From Fidelibacterota bacterium MT.SAG.3 (GTDB lineage Bacteria > Fidelibacterota > SORT01), in assembly GCA_004402895.1 (NCBI GenBank), contig SORT01000001.1, positions 1 through 64,000 on the forward strand: DNA of 64,000 bases, written 5' to 3'. The notes below the pieces were generated by a model. That model was not told the DNA's origin, searched no databases, and saw nothing but the letters and a program-made list of their open reading frames with translations. How positions within the stretch are numbered: position 1 is the stretch's first letter; every line of letters begins with the position of its first letter. The translations under genes and the position numbers were made by a program. Of the stretch, positions 1 through 10,680 are shown piece by piece.

Positions 1-2
1 CT

Positions 3-920
3 CCATTAGACGTTAAGCTGGATTCTCAGGGAAATTTTTATGTGTTAGATTCGGGGAATAACAGAATTCAGTTCTTTTCGGAGGAAGGAGAAGTGTTAAA
101 GATATGGGGAGAGGAAGACGGTTTGATTTTAAATAATCCAATCTCTATGGCTGTGACGGACGTGAAGGAGAAATGGTCATACAGCAAAAAGAACATGATA
201 ATTGTATCTGATAACAGCGGGGCAAGCCTAAAAAGACTAACGGGTGACGGTGTTTTGACAGCAGAAGTTACCGGAGCAGACATCGGCTACCCCGGCGCTC
301 TGTTCGCATATATCGCCCTCGATTATTATGACAATATTTACGCTACAGATAAGAAGAATCATGTTATCCATAAGTTCAAATCCAACTTATCATATATAAC
401 GTCTTTCGGCAGCGAAGGGAAAGATAAGAATGAGTTTATCGAACCAAGGGGCATAGCCATATGGAGACGGTTGGGTCAGGTAATAATCGGAGAGAAAGAA
501 ACCGTACAGTATTATCTGATCGGAACGGAGCTGCAAAACGTCAAATTAGAGACAGTCAAAGGGGGCGTTTATGTATCCGCAAAATTAACCGAGCGGTCTA
601 TACTTAAAGTAGATATTTTCGATGAGAACGATAATTTTATCAGGAGATTGAATAGAACCGGTAAGAAGTACGGACCCGGCAGTGTTACATTCAGGTGGAA
701 TATGATGCCGGGTCTGTTTGAAAATATCTTTAAAGAAGTTGACGGTTATAAACGTAAACAGAATTACTCTTTAGATGAGAAGGTTCCGGCAGGAAAATAT
801 AAGATCCGGTTAGAGGCTAAGCCGACTTATTCTTCAAAAAAGTATTTTACCGATAAGGAAGAGATAGATTTGGAGATCATGGAAAACGGTGTCGTTAATG
901 AAATTAAAAAAAGTGAATAG
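3..920 (+). CDS. NHL-repeat/beta-propeller protein with FlgD-like C-terminal region, 5' partial (reading frame open to the window edge)
   Basis: Repeats such as LDSGNNRIQFFSEEGE and ATDKKNHVIHKF; C-terminal VPAGKYKIRLEAKPT. The frame is open upstream of the GTG at 42. Confidence 0.7.
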   Translation, partial: PLDVKLDSQGNFYVLDSGNNRIQFFSEEGEVLKIWGEEDGLILNNPISMAVTDVKEKWSYSKKNMIIVSDNSGASLKRLTGDGVLTAEVTGADIGYPGALFAYIALDYYDNIYATDKKNHVIHKFKSNLSYITSFGSEGKDKNEFIEPRGIAIWRRLGQVIIGEKETVQYYLIGTELQNVKLETVKGGVYVSAKLTERSILKVDIFDENDNFIRRLNRTGKKYGPGSVTFRWNMMPGLFENIFKEVDGYKRKQNYSLDEKVPAGKYKIRLEAKPTYSSKKYFTDKEEIDLEIMENGVVNEIKKSE

Positions 921-926
921 GATCCG

Positions 927-3161
927 TTGAAGGAGCAGAAAGTAACATTAGAACTCGCCGTTGAGCATGGACTCACCGAGGGCGAATATGAAGAAATTAA
1001 GGGCATTCTCGGAAGAGACCCGAACTATACTGAATTGGGGATTTTTTCGGTGATGTGGAGCGAGCACTGTTCGTATAAATCTTCTATCGCAGAGTTAAAA
1101 AAACTTCCGAAAAAGGGCAAACATATATTATCAGGTGCAGGAGAGGAGAATGCCGGACTGGTCGATATCGGAGACGGAATTGCGGTCGCGTTCAAGATAG
1201 AAAGTCACAACCATCCTTCAGCGATTGAACCATATCAGGGAGCGGCAACGGGAGTAGGGGGAATTATGAGAGATATCTTCACTATGGGCGCTCGACCGAT
1301 AGCCTCCCTCAATTCATTGCGGTTCGGTCCTCTCGACAGCGCTAAAAACAGGTATCTTCTTGATGGAGTTGTGCGTGGAATAGGCGATTACGGAAACTGT
1401 ATGGGAGTACCCACAGTAGCGGGCGAAATCTGTTTCGATCCTCATTATGAAGGAAATCCACTTATTAACGCCATGACGGTTGGAATTGTGAGGCACAAAA
1501 ACACGGCGAGCGCAATTGCTAAGGGAGAAGGCAACAGCGTAATGTTGTTAGGCTCCTCAACCGGTCGAGACGGTATTCATGGAGCGACTTTTGCTTCGGT
1601 CGAACTTTCTGAGAAATCAGAGGAGAAGCGGCCTGCAGTTCAAGTTGGTGATCCGTTTACCGAAAAACTCCTCTTGGAGGCAGTTCTTGAACTGACCAAA
1701 CTCAATCTTCTCATAGGTATGCAGGATATGGGAGCCGCGGGAATAATCTGTTCCTCCGCTGAAATGGCTGAAAAAGGTGGAGTCGGAATGGAGATCGATC
1801 TATCAAAAGTGCCGTTGCGGGAGAAAGGAATGATTCCATATGAGATCCTTCTTTCAGAATCTCAGGAACGAATGTTACTCGTAGTCCGAAAGGGAAAAGA
1901 CAGAGAAGTATTGAAAATCGCCGGGAAGTGGGGGCTTAATTGTGTTAAGATCGGAAAAGTGGTTATCGGAACAGAACTAAAGTTCAAGATGAAAGGATAT
2001 GAAGGTGCAACTATACCTGCAGAATCTCTTGTTTTGGGAGGCGGCGCTCCCGTTTATCATAGAGAGAGCAGGCAGCCGGAATATATTGAGAAGCTCCGGG
2101 AGTTTGATGTTAACGATATTGAAGTTCCGGATGATCTTGAATCTACTTTTTTGAAGCTGCTTGCATCTTCGAATATTGCGAGCAAAAGATGGATATATCG
2201 CCAGTATGACAGTACCGTGCAGTCCAATACTATTCACGGTCCCGGTCAAGCAGATGCGGCGGTCATAAGGATAAAAGAGGCGCCGAATAAGGCTATAGCG
2301 CTGAAGACCGACGGAAACGGCAGATATACTTATATCAATCCTCGTAAGGGGGGGATGATAGCGGTTGCGGAATCGGCTCGGAATGTCGTTTGCACAGGCG
2401 CTAAACCTTTAGCTATAACAAATTGTTTGAATTTCGGCAATCCCGAGGATCCGGAAGTATTTTGGACGTTCAAGGAAGCCGTGGCAGGAATAGGAGATGC
2501 CTGCAACGTATTAGAGACTCCGGTTACGGGTGGAAATGTCAGCTTTTACAACGAAAATCCTGAAGGAGCTATCTTTCCTACCCCTGTTATCGGAATGCTT
2601 GGTTTGATAGAGGATTTGGCTCATGTTAGGCAATCAGGTTTTGTAGATGAGGGCGATTTTATAATTCTTTTAGGAAACTTAGGAGGTTGCATCGGTGGAT
2701 CTGAATACCTGAATCTTATTCATGGAAAGGTGGAGGGAGATATCCCGAACATAGATCTCGAATATGAAAAAATGGTTCAAGATAGTGTACTTGAAGGCAT
2801 TCGTCAGGGTGTGATAAAATCAGCTCATGACATTTCAGACGGTGGCTTGGCAATAGCGCTCGCGGAGTGTTGTATAGCCGGGGGAAACAATTTAGGTGCC
2901 AACATCGTAATAAGTAGAAAGATCAGAGATGACGAACTTCTATTTGGAGAGACTCAATCGGCAATCATTGTAACGATTTCAGAGAGTGATTTGATGAGAA
3001 TCGAGGAAGTCAGCGGGAAATTTCAGACACCCTGTGAAACTATCGGCAAAGTTTCCGGGAACAGTCTATCGATAAACTCGTTTTTCGACATAACCGTTTC
3101 CAAATTGAAAAAAATATATGAATCAGCACTGCCGGATCTGTTAGAAAGGAGACTAAGATAA
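927..3161 (+). CDS. purL: Phosphoribosylformylglycinamidine synthase subunit PurL
   Basis: 744 aa; motifs [51 protein letters not shown] start. Confidence 0.97.
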   Translation: MKEQKVTLELAVEHGLTEGEYEEIKGILGRDPNYTELGIFSVMWSEHCSYKSSIAELKKLPKKGKHILSGAGEENAGLVDIGDGIAVAFKIESHNHPSAIEPYQGAATGVGGIMRDIFTMGARPIASLNSLRFGPLDSAKNRYLLDGVVRGIGDYGNCMGVPTVAGEICFDPHYEGNPLINAMTVGIVRHKNTASAIAKGEGNSVMLLGSSTGRDGIHGATFASVELSEKSEEKRPAVQVGDPFTEKLLLEAVLELTKLNLLIGMQDMGAAGIICSSAEMAEKGGVGMEIDLSKVPLREKGMIPYEILLSESQERMLLVVRKGKDREVLKIAGKWGLNCVKIGKVVIGTELKFKMKGYEGATIPAESLVLGGGAPVYHRESRQPEYIEKLREFDVNDIEVPDDLESTFLKLLASSNIASKRWIYRQYDSTVQSNTIHGPGQADAAVIRIKEAPNKAIALKTDGNGRYTYINPRKGGMIAVAESARNVVCTGAKPLAITNCLNFGNPEDPEVFWTFKEAVAGIGDACNVLETPVTGGNVSFYNENPEGAIFPTPVIGMLGLIEDLAHVRQSGFVDEGDFIILLGNLGGCIGGSEYLNLIHGKVEGDIPNIDLEYEKMVQDSVLEGIRQGVIKSAHDISDGGLAIALAECCIAGGNNLGANIVISRKIRDDELLFGETQSAIIVTISESDLMRIEEVSGKFQTPCETIGKVSGNSLSINSFFDITVSKLKKIYESALPDLLERRLR

Positions 3162-3772
3162 TGAGAACCGCTCTTACGATTTTCTATTTACTGTTAATTA
3201 CCTCATTCAGTTGGGCACAGGAACATGAGTATACCGATTTGAAGAAGGTCGATCTTTCAAAAATAGAAGACTACGTTTACAAAAAGACCACTGGTATGAG
3301 CCGCACGATTCAAAAACTCCCTAATTTCGTTTTAGAAGATACCACAGGCGAGATGAAAGATTTCTACAAGTTTATCAAAGGGAAAAAGATAGTTCTTCTA
3401 ACATTTATGAGAGCCGATTGCGAAAATTCACAATGGGAATATCCGAATATTGAAAAGAACTATCAAAAGTTCAAAAGCAGGGGATTCGATGTGTTCACCA
3501 TAATGGAATACTCAGATGCAGACCACCTTGAAGAATTTTTGATGGAGCAATTTCCCTCAGTCACTGTTACTCTGGGAACCCGCACAAAAGAGGATGAGGA
3601 TATTCGATTTCTGACCGACCATTATCGGTTACGAAAATCCCTCGGTGACATCCGGAAATGGGGCACTCCTTTCAGTTTCCTTATCATAGACGGCGATTTA
3701 CAGAATGTGTGGTACGTCGGAGGTGAGTTTAATCCGGGCGACTTGGAAAATTTTTTAGAAAAGAATCTTTAA
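3161..3772 (+). CDS. Exported thioredoxin-fold (redoxin/TlpA-like) protein
   Basis: N-terminal signal peptide; LPNFVLEDTTGEMKDFYKFIKGKKIVLLTFMRADCENSQWEYPN. The start codon overlaps the purL stop (TAATG). Confidence 0.7.
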   Translation: MRTALTIFYLLLITSFSWAQEHEYTDLKKVDLSKIEDYVYKKTTGMSRTIQKLPNFVLEDTTGEMKDFYKFIKGKKIVLLTFMRADCENSQWEYPNIEKNYQKFKSRGFDVFTIMEYSDADHLEEFLMEQFPSVTVTLGTRTKEDEDIRFLTDHYRLRKSLGDIRKWGTPFSFLIIDGDLQNVWYVGGEFNPGDLENFLEKNL

Positions 3773-3778
3773 AAGTTT

Positions 3779-3846
3779 GTGCGAGTCAGGGCTTTCCCTG
3801 ACCGAAGGATAGAAATCTTACAGTGTCAGGATAAAATCCTGACTAC
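3779..3846. repeat. Dispersed palindromic repeat family B, copy 1
   Basis: GTGCGAGTCAGGGCTTTCCCTGACC...GTCAGGATAAAATCCTGACTACCA. Confidence 0.75.
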
Positions 3847-3852
3847 CATACA

Positions 3853-4734
3853 TTATTCTTCTTCTAAGACGGATTCCGCATATTTAATTATCTCTGTGGC
3901 GACATCCACGCCCGAAGCGCGTTCTATGCCTTGAAGTCCCGGAGAGGAATTCAGCTCGATAATGATCGGCTCCCCCGGTATATCGAAGAAGTCAACTCCT
4001 GCGATCCCGAGTCCAAGAATTTCGGTAGCCCTTATTGCAGTCTCTTCCTGAATAGAAGATAGTCTGACTACTCTACCCGTTCCTCCACGGTGTATATTAG
4101 CTCTGAACTCCTCTGCCGCAGCCTCCCGTTTCATTGCGGCAACGACTTTTCCGTTTATTACAAAAGCGCGAATATCTCTTCCCTTTGATTCCGCCATAAA
4201 CTGTTGAATTAAGATATCCTGTCCAAGATTCCAAAGAGTGTCTAAGGTAGATTCAAACGATTGTCTTGTTTCTGAGAGGATAACCCCGATACCCTGAGTT
4301 CCTTCAATTAGCTTTAAAATGATAGGCGGACCGCCTGTCAGTTGAAGCGCCCTGACCAATTGATTCGGATTCCGCGCCATGACGGTTTTAGGAATGTGTA
4401 TTCCTTCAGCAGCAAGCAGTTGCAATGTTCTCATCTTATCTCGAGAACGACTAATGGAATCAGCTGAGTTGAGGACTTTTGATCCGAGAATTTCGAACTG
4501 CCTGACGACAGATATGCCATAATTAGTTAGGGTAGCTCCAATACGAGGTATAATGACATCCGGAGGATTCACCTTTCGTCCTGAATAATAGATGGAATGT
4601 TGATATCTCATGAGATTTAGCTGACATTTGAGAGGATTTAGTGTGATAACCCGATGACCTCTGTTCCTCGCAGCCTCTCTGATCCGTTTGGTCGAATAAA
4701 TTCTGCTTCCTTTGGACAGAATACCGAGTCTCAT
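3853..4734 (-). CDS. rimK: RimK-family ATP-grasp ligase (ribosomal protein S6 modification protein family)
   Basis: 293 aa; MRLGILSKGSRIYSTKR, GTQGIGVILSETRQS, RAFVINGKVVAAMKREA, EFRANIHRGG, IIELNSSPGLQGIE. Confidence 0.92.
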   Translation of the reverse strand: MRLGILSKGSRIYSTKRIREAARNRGHRVITLNPLKCQLNLMRYQHSIYYSGRKVNPPDVIIPRIGATLTNYGISVVRQFEILGSKVLNSADSISRSRDKMRTLQLLAAEGIHIPKTVMARNPNQLVRALQLTGGPPIILKLIEGTQGIGVILSETRQSFESTLDTLWNLGQDILIQQFMAESKGRDIRAFVINGKVVAAMKREAAAEEFRANIHRGGTGRVVRLSSIQEETAIRATEILGLGIAGVDFFDIPGEPIIIELNSSPGLQGIERASGVDVATEIIKYAESVLEEE

Positions 4735-5528
4735 GACCGTTCCGCTCTCACTTTTGCTCTCAAAATAGCATCAACGGCTTCTTCATGGATAATTCCGTTG
4801 CTCAGTAAAATATTACCCGATTCTAAATCGAAAGGATCGCCGAAGGGTGAACTGATTTTTCCTCCCGCCTCCTGAAGTATCAGACTTCCCGCGGCTATAT
4901 CCCAAGGTTGGAGCATAAATTCGTAGAACAGATCGAATCTTCCCATAGCCGTATAACAACAGTCGAGAGCCGCTGAACCAAGCCTGCGTAGGCCTTGAGC
5001 GTTCGTTAACATCTCTCTGACACTTTCTACCACTAAATCAAGGATACCCTCTGATTCATAAGGAAAGCCTGTCACAACAAGAGCGAATCCGAGTTCATTC
5101 ACTTCTGAAACCGTGATGCTTTCATTATTCAATTTAGCGCCGTTGCCGATTGCAGCTGTGAACTCCTCATCAGTGTGCGGATCGAAGACCACTCCAGCCT
5201 CAATTACTCCCTCTTTTTCGTAAGCGATTGATACGCTGTAACCCGGTAAGGAGTGCGTGAAATTTGTTGTACCGTCAAGAGGATCAACTATCCAGCGTTC
5301 GGAAGCGCGCCCGTGCGATTCTTCATTCTCTTCGGATGTAACGTGAATACCGGGAGAATTCCTCGATAAAAATTCCAATATGGCTTCCTCCGATTCTCGG
5401 TCGGTGTCGGTTACGAGGTTGATCTTTCCTTTAAAATCGAGGTTTCCCGCATTTCCAAGTCTCTTGAAAAGAATTTTGCCTCCTTCCCGAGCAGCAAGAC
5501 GTGCAATTTGAAGATGCTCAAGACTCAA
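4731..5528 (-). CDS. suhB: Inositol monophosphatase family protein
   Basis: ERWIVDPLDGTTNFTHSLPGYSVSIA and QPWDIAAGSLILQEAGG motifs. Overlaps the rimK start. Confidence 0.9.
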   Translation of the reverse strand: MSLEHLQIARLAAREGGKILFKRLGNAGNLDFKGKINLVTDTDRESEEAILEFLSRNSPGIHVTSEENEESHGRASERWIVDPLDGTTNFTHSLPGYSVSIAYEKEGVIEAGVVFDPHTDEEFTAAIGNGAKLNNESITVSEVNELGFALVVTGFPYESEGILDLVVESVREMLTNAQGLRRLGSAALDCCYTAMGRFDLFYEFMLQPWDIAAGSLILQEAGGKISSPFGDPFDLESGNILLSNGIIHEEAVDAILRAKVRAERS

Positions 5529-5583
5529 TTTTTTCTCAAATTTTTATTTCAAAAACGTTAAAATATACTCCGTGATCACAAGA

Positions 5584-7269
5584 TCACGTGTCATACTTAT
5601 GGTTCTTAATATAATCATTTGTCATCTTCACCAACAGCGGAGTCAGAAGGAGTATAGAAATCAAGTTTGGGATTACCATGAATCCTAATGCAATATCACC
5701 GAACGTCCACGCCATGTTGATGGTGAGATTTGCGCCGACGAATATTGCAATTGAAAAAAGTATTCTGTAAGGCATTATCCCTTTCCGCCCGATAAGGAAT
5801 TCTACACCCCTATCACCGTAATAGCTCCAAGCAATAGCGGTGGAGAACGCAAAGAGAATAACCGCTAAAGTAACAAAATAATTTCCCCAATTACCCGGTA
5901 GACCATGACTGAATGCCTGCGCGGTCAGATTGGCTCCCGTGAGGAGCATCGTCCCGCCTAAAGCCAGATCACCATCCTGCGAGTCCATATTTATCATTCC
6001 ATCATCATCGAGTGCGATCATGCCTGTATAGGGAGTCGTATTTCCATCCATTCCCGTAATTGACATGAGCCGGGGATCTCCAATGTCTCCCATTTCCCGA
6101 AATAGCCATACATCATTTTGGATAATTCCGTTCTGAACATCTAACGAACCTGTATAGACAGACTGTTCTTTCAAATTAAAAAGATCAACTCCTTCGGGAG
6201 TGCCTTGATAAAATACTACTTCGGCAAGATTGGCGCCGGAAATCCGGTTTTCATATTTTTCCTGCCACACACCCGTAGTCAGAATAACGAGTCCGGTCAT
6301 TGTGCAAACTGTCAGAGTATCGAGGAATGGTCCCATCATGCCTAAAATTCCTTCACGTACAGGCTCTTTTGTTTTTGCAGCCGCATGAGCTATCGGAGCA
6401 GATCCTTGTCCTGCTTCATTAGAGAACAAGCCTCTTTTCACTCCCCAAACGAGCGTCATGACCCAGGCAGAGCCGAAGAATCCACCTATCTTTCCGGCGG
6501 GAGTAAATGCGCCTTCAAAAACTGCTTTTAGTGCCGCAGGAATCCCGTCGGCATTGACAACGAGGATATATAACGCAGCGATGACATAAAGAACGGTCAT
6601 AAAAGGAACCAATTTACTCGTTACCCGCGCAAGCCGCTTGATTCCACCAACCACAACAGCGGCGACCAATAGAGCAAGCACTACACCTGTAGCGAACGGC
6701 GGTATTCCAAAATCTCGTTCAACCGCCGATGCGACCGTATTCGATTGCACCATATTAGGCGTATTAAATGACCCGATAATAAGGAATATTGCAAACAGGA
6801 TCGCTAACCATTTAAATTTAGATCCCAATCCATGAAGAATAGTGTACATTGGACCGCCGGATGCGGAACCGTCTTCGTGAATTATACGATATTTGTGAGA
6901 AAGTGTAATTTCAGCATATTTCGTAGCCATACCGAAGAGACCTGTTATCCAAATCCAAAACAGAGCGCCGGGACCACCCCAATGAATAGCGGTAGCGACA
7001 CCGGCGATATTTCCAATACCTATGGTGGCAGAGAGCGCCGTAGAAAGCGCCTGAAAGTGCGTGACATCGCCTTCATCATCCGGATCGTCAAATTTACCCC
7101 TGACTATGTCAAAGGCATGTTTGAATTGTACAAATTGGATGAGCTTCAACCGGATAGTCAAGTAAATTCCGGTGCCGAGGAGAAGCACTATTGTAAACCA
7201 GGGCTGTACTTCGGCGCTCCCCCAAATATAAGCATTGATGTTGTCTAAAAAGTTTTGAAGATCATGCAT
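5584..7269 (-). CDS. Sodium:alanine/glycine symporter (AGCS family)
   Basis: ATIGIGNIAGVATAIHWGGPGALFWIWITGLFGMATKYAE, GVKRGLFSNEAGQGSAPIAHAAAKT. 561 aa, with a long polar insertion. Confidence 0.93.
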   Translation of the reverse strand: MHDLQNFLDNINAYIWGSAEVQPWFTIVLLLGTGIYLTIRLKLIQFVQFKHAFDIVRGKFDDPDDEGDVTHFQALSTALSATIGIGNIAGVATAIHWGGPGALFWIWITGLFGMATKYAEITLSHKYRIIHEDGSASGGPMYTILHGLGSKFKWLAILFAIFLIIGSFNTPNMVQSNTVASAVERDFGIPPFATGVVLALLVAAVVVGGIKRLARVTSKLVPFMTVLYVIAALYILVVNADGIPAALKAVFEGAFTPAGKIGGFFGSAWVMTLVWGVKRGLFSNEAGQGSAPIAHAAAKTKEPVREGILGMMGPFLDTLTVCTMTGLVILTTGVWQEKYENRISGANLAEVVFYQGTPEGVDLFNLKEQSVYTGSLDVQNGIIQNDVWLFREMGDIGDPRLMSITGMDGNTTPYTGMIALDDDGMINMDSQDGDLALGGTMLLTGANLTAQAFSHGLPGNWGNYFVTLAVILFAFSTAIAWSYYGDRGVEFLIGRKGIMPYRILFSIAIFVGANLTINMAWTFGDIALGFMVIPNLISILLLTPLLVKMTNDYIKNHKYDT

Positions 7270-7546
7270 TCATTCTCCTTTAAATTGTCCTAACAGTGCT
7301 GTCGCCTTTAATTAATTATCAGTATCTAAGTCAGGTTACAAAGGCTGTTTAATCAATTATTCTAACAGCCTTGAAGAACAGAATTATAGTCATTTAATTG
7401 AATTTTGTCAAGGTAATTTGTTTTTGACATTTTGAACCGAACGATTTTTCCATTTGTTTTAAATTCTTCTGATAAATATATTCATCCCGTTGAATAAAAG
7501 CGAATTCATGAAGAATTGAGATGAATTGAATTAAGGATATTAAATT

Positions 7547-7906
7547 ATGAAACTGTTTGTAAAAAATTTGTCATTAGATGTCACTGCAGATCAACTCTTG
7601 GAAGCTTTTGAAGAACATGGTTGGGTGGACTCGGTTGATATAATAAATAACGGGATTACGGGCGAATCATTGGGTTTCGGATTTGTGGTGATGTCGACTT
7701 CTGCAGATGGTCATAAGGCAGTGATAGGATTAAACGGGAAAGAGCTGTTCGGAAGTATTATTGAAGTCACAGAAGATCGAAGGGACAGGAGTGAACGTCG
7801 TGAGTTCGAGGAACGCCGAGGTCCTGAACCGAGAAGAAAACTCTCTGACAGACGTTCTGAACATAATGATAGAAGGGATGAGGAAAACAGAAGACACGAT
7901 CTATAG
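7547..7906 (+). CDS. RRM-domain RNA-binding protein with RR-x3-D/E hexad tail
   Basis: RNP2-like KLFVKNLS and RNP1-like LGFGFVVM; tail RRDRSERREFEERRGPEPRRKLSDRRSEHNDRRDEENRRHDL. Confidence 0.88.
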   Translation: MKLFVKNLSLDVTADQLLEAFEEHGWVDSVDIINNGITGESLGFGFVVMSTSADGHKAVIGLNGKELFGSIIEVTEDRRDRSERREFEERRGPEPRRKLSDRRSEHNDRRDEENRRHDL

Positions 7907-8185
7907 CGAGTTTTATCGGTATTAATTCCGTAATCAGACAAAATTAGTTCAAATAATATGCGTTCAAAGGCTCTAAAACCAAAAACCTTGTTTTTACCTG
8001 TTCGTAAAAATCTAAACGAAGTTTAATAGTTCCATATTTCGCTCCGTTTTATGCGCTTATAATTTCTTATTTTCAAACTCCCGAGTTTTGCATTTGCAGA
8101 TTAAAGCGATGTCAAATCAATAGAGTTATTCGAGTTGAATTTGGAATATATTAACACTACCTTTTTAGTCTCAATATAGGAGAGA

Positions 8186-8950
8186 ATGAAGCCTTTGAAT
8201 AGTCATAAAACTTGGTCAGATAAGATGCATCGGGTGATCATCTCAGTGATTTTATCTCAGATAATTTCAATTACCATTTTGATTAACAGCGCTTCCGCGG
8301 GCGATTCAAAAAAAGATACTAAGCCACCGCCAAATGTTGTGGCGCAGTATATATTTGATGACCGCGATTTCAATTCTCTTGCGGTATATGTGAGCACTTT
8401 ACGATTCCCGTTGGGAATATCCGTTTGGGGCTTCACTGAGGTCAATGCGGCTCAGGATGATGCTGTCCACCGGTTCGATCTGACACGCACATTTTCCGAG
8501 TATCGCTTCTCTCACAATGGGTTGGGCGATATGTTGAACGTCAAAGGGCTTGTTGCTCAGATAGAATATAATGATCTAACGCCGGGAGCAGGTCAACTGC
8601 TTCGCTTCGGAGCAGCTTACAGACATAATCTAAAGATCCCTCAATTAGGGAGTATCGGCGGATTGAACGGTTGGCTTCAATGGCGGGCTCACCCTTACAA
8701 GACAGGTGGAAGTGGGGGACAAGCAAGCCTTATCTATTTCCTGCCTTTTCATAAGAAAGTTTTTGTCAGCGGCTGGCTCGATCTGAATTATTCTGAAAAT
8801 TTTAGACGTAAGTGGGTATTTGGCCCGTTCTTGAATCTGAAGATAGGCGAACGAAGTTGGGTTGTCTTGCGTTACAATTACAATGGTATCGAGGATGCGA
8901 TAGGATTGGATGGAACGGGGTGGGGTTTAGGCTTGAGAGTCGATTTTTAA
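8186..8950 (+). CDS. Putative outer-membrane protein
   Basis: N-terminal signal region; alternating beta-strand-like sequence ending GWGLGLRVDF, typical of an OM barrel C-terminus. Confidence 0.5.
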   Translation: MKPLNSHKTWSDKMHRVIISVILSQIISITILINSASAGDSKKDTKPPPNVVAQYIFDDRDFNSLAVYVSTLRFPLGISVWGFTEVNAAQDDAVHRFDLTRTFSEYRFSHNGLGDMLNVKGLVAQIEYNDLTPGAGQLLRFGAAYRHNLKIPQLGSIGGLNGWLQWRAHPYKTGGSGGQASLIYFLPFHKKVFVSGWLDLNYSENFRRKWVFGPFLNLKIGERSWVVLRYNYNGIEDAIGLDGTGWGLGLRVDF

Positions 8951-8975
8951 TTACAACGATTGAAAGGAAATACTA

Positions 8976-9494
8976 ATGATTAGTTCGAATCTAACGCTAC
9001 TGCCGATTTTAATGATGTTTCTATTTCTATCGGATAAGCCGAAAGTAGGCGAGCCCGCTCCGAATTTCAGTGGGCTGTCGACTGGAGGGAAGACCATCAC
9101 TTTAGAAGAATACAAGGGGAGGTGGGTGATACTATATTTCTATCCGAAAGCGTTCACGCGCGGTTGCACTATCGAGTCATGCGGATTGAGGGATAATTAT
9201 GCAGAACTGACAAAACTTAATGCAGAGGTGATAGGAGTCAGTTTTGACGACATAGAAAAACAGGAAGAATTTAAAAAAGCAAATGAATTACCATTCGACC
9301 TCATAAGCGATAAGGATAAATCTATCGCGAAAAGTTATAACACGGTCGGTATCATGGGATTATACGCAAAACGCAAAACCTTTCTCATTGATCCCGAAGG
9401 AAAGCTCGCGTATATATTTGATAAGGTAGACACAGCGACGCACCCTCAGGATATAATCGATGTGTTAGCCGGAATCATAAAGGCTGCCGATTGA
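8976..9494 (+). CDS. Exported peroxiredoxin (AhpC/TSA, Bcp-like)
   Basis: KVGEPAPNFSGLSTGGKTITLEEYKGRWVILYFYPKAFTRGCTIESCGLRDNYAEL, with an N-terminal hydrophobic segment. Confidence 0.88.
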   Translation: MISSNLTLLPILMMFLFLSDKPKVGEPAPNFSGLSTGGKTITLEEYKGRWVILYFYPKAFTRGCTIESCGLRDNYAELTKLNAEVIGVSFDDIEKQEEFKKANELPFDLISDKDKSIAKSYNTVGIMGLYAKRKTFLIDPEGKLAYIFDKVDTATHPQDIIDVLAGIIKAAD

Positions 9495-9521
9495 CGCTTG
9501 AAATGAGAACAGAATCAAAAT

Positions 9522-9675
9522 CGTCATTGCGAGCGAAGCGTGGCCTGTCCGACATCAGTCAGGCGGGCAATCTCATAATGTAGAAATTCTTCTGAGATTG
9601 TTCCAAAGGTCACGAAGGACTCCTTTGGAGAATCCCTTCGGGGCTTCATCCTGATAAATCTGGATTCGCAATGAC
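9522..9675. repeat. Dispersed palindromic repeat family A, copy 1
   Basis: CGTCATTGCGAG...TCGCAATGACA outer inverted repeat; inner GGCAATCTCA...TGAGATTGTT. Confidence 0.75.
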
Positions 9676-9753
9676 AGCGATGTGCTGGTTACGGCATCCC
9701 CTGGTAGCCGCGAAAAGTATAATAATAGTTATTCTGAATAAGAAATTAATAAC

Positions 9754-9784
9754 AAAAGGTAACCTGCTCATAATGTTACCTTTT
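9754..9784. terminator. Bidirectional hairpin terminator between convergent genes
   Basis: AAAAGGTAAC...GTTACCTTTT perfect 10-bp inverted repeat with T-runs on both strands. Confidence 0.55.
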
Positions 9785-9810
9785 ATCGAATAAATTTCTG
9801 TTTGTTGGTC

Positions 9811-10680
9811 TTAGCCTAAATAAGCCTTCAACTTACTGCTGCGTGACTTATGTCTTAACCTTAAAATTGCTTTTTCCTTAATCTGCCGTACACGCTCGCG
9901 TGTAAGATGAAACTCTTCACCGATTTCGTTAAGCGTAAGAGGATATTCCCTCTCTATGCCGAAATACATCCTGATGACTTCTTGCTCTCTCTCTTTTAGC
10001 GTGTCGAGCGCTTGCTGAATTTCGTTCTTGAGCGATTCAAACATCAATTCTTCGTCCGGAGGAGCTTGACCTGAGTCTTCTACAACGTCGATAAGTGAAT
10101 TTTCTTCGCCGCTTCTGAATGGAGCATCAAGAGAGTTGTGCCGTTTGGACATCATAATTGTGTCAGAAACTTCTTCCGGTGTCATCTCAAGTTTTTCTGC
10201 TATCTCAGCTTCATTCGGAGGCCGCTGAAATCCCTGCTCAAGCCCTTCAGCAGCTTTTGCTACCTTCGAAATAGTTCCGACTCTGTTGAGAGGAAGCCGC
10301 ACGATCCTTGAATGCTCGGCGAGTGCCTGCAGAATTGACTGCCTTATCCACCATACGGCATAGGATATGAACTTGAAACCGCGAGTCTCATCGAAACGCT
10401 CCGCCGCTTTTATAAGACCGACATTGCCTTCATTTATCAGGTCTGTGAGCGGTAAACCCTGACCCTGATAGTTTTTTGCGACGCTTACGACAAAACGCAG
10501 ATTCGCTTCGGTCAACTTCTTCAATGCATTCAGCGCTTTCGCCGGGTCCTTCCCCTTGATTATTGTGGCGAGTTCTACTTCTTCGGACGGTTTGAGAGGT
10601 TCGTATTTGCCGATCTCCTCCAAATACTTGGAGAGTGACCTGTTTGCATCCATTCCGATTCTTTTAAGACTATTTGCCAT
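9811..10680 (-). CDS. rpoD: RNA polymerase sigma-70 factor (short primary RpoD/SigA type)
   Basis: 289 aa; [37 protein letters not shown] (region 2), [32 protein letters not shown] (region 4). Confidence 0.93.
   Translation of the reverse strand: MANSLKRIGMDANRSLSKYLEEIGKYEPLKPSEEVELATIIKGKDPAKALNALKKLTEANLRFVVSVAKNYQGQGLPLTDLINEGNVGLIKAAERFDETRGFKFISYAVWWIRQSILQALAEHSRIVRLPLNRVGTISKVAKAAEGLEQGFQRPPNEAEIAEKLEMTPEEVSDTIMMSKRHNSLDAPFRSGEENSLIDVVEDSGQAPPDEELMFESLKNEIQQALDTLKEREQEVIRMYFGIEREYPLTLNEIGEEFHLTRERVRQIKEKAILRLRHKSRSSKLKAYLG

Noticed and set aside
6832-7248. 138-aa plus-strand ORF inside the symporter gene
   Set aside because: Overlaps a confidently assigned AGCS gene on the other strand; no recognisable domain.
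7711-7941. Antisense Ser/Leu-rich ORF opposite the RRM tail (also 12319-12507)
   Set aside because: Reverse translation of the RR-x3-D/E repeats, not an independent gene.
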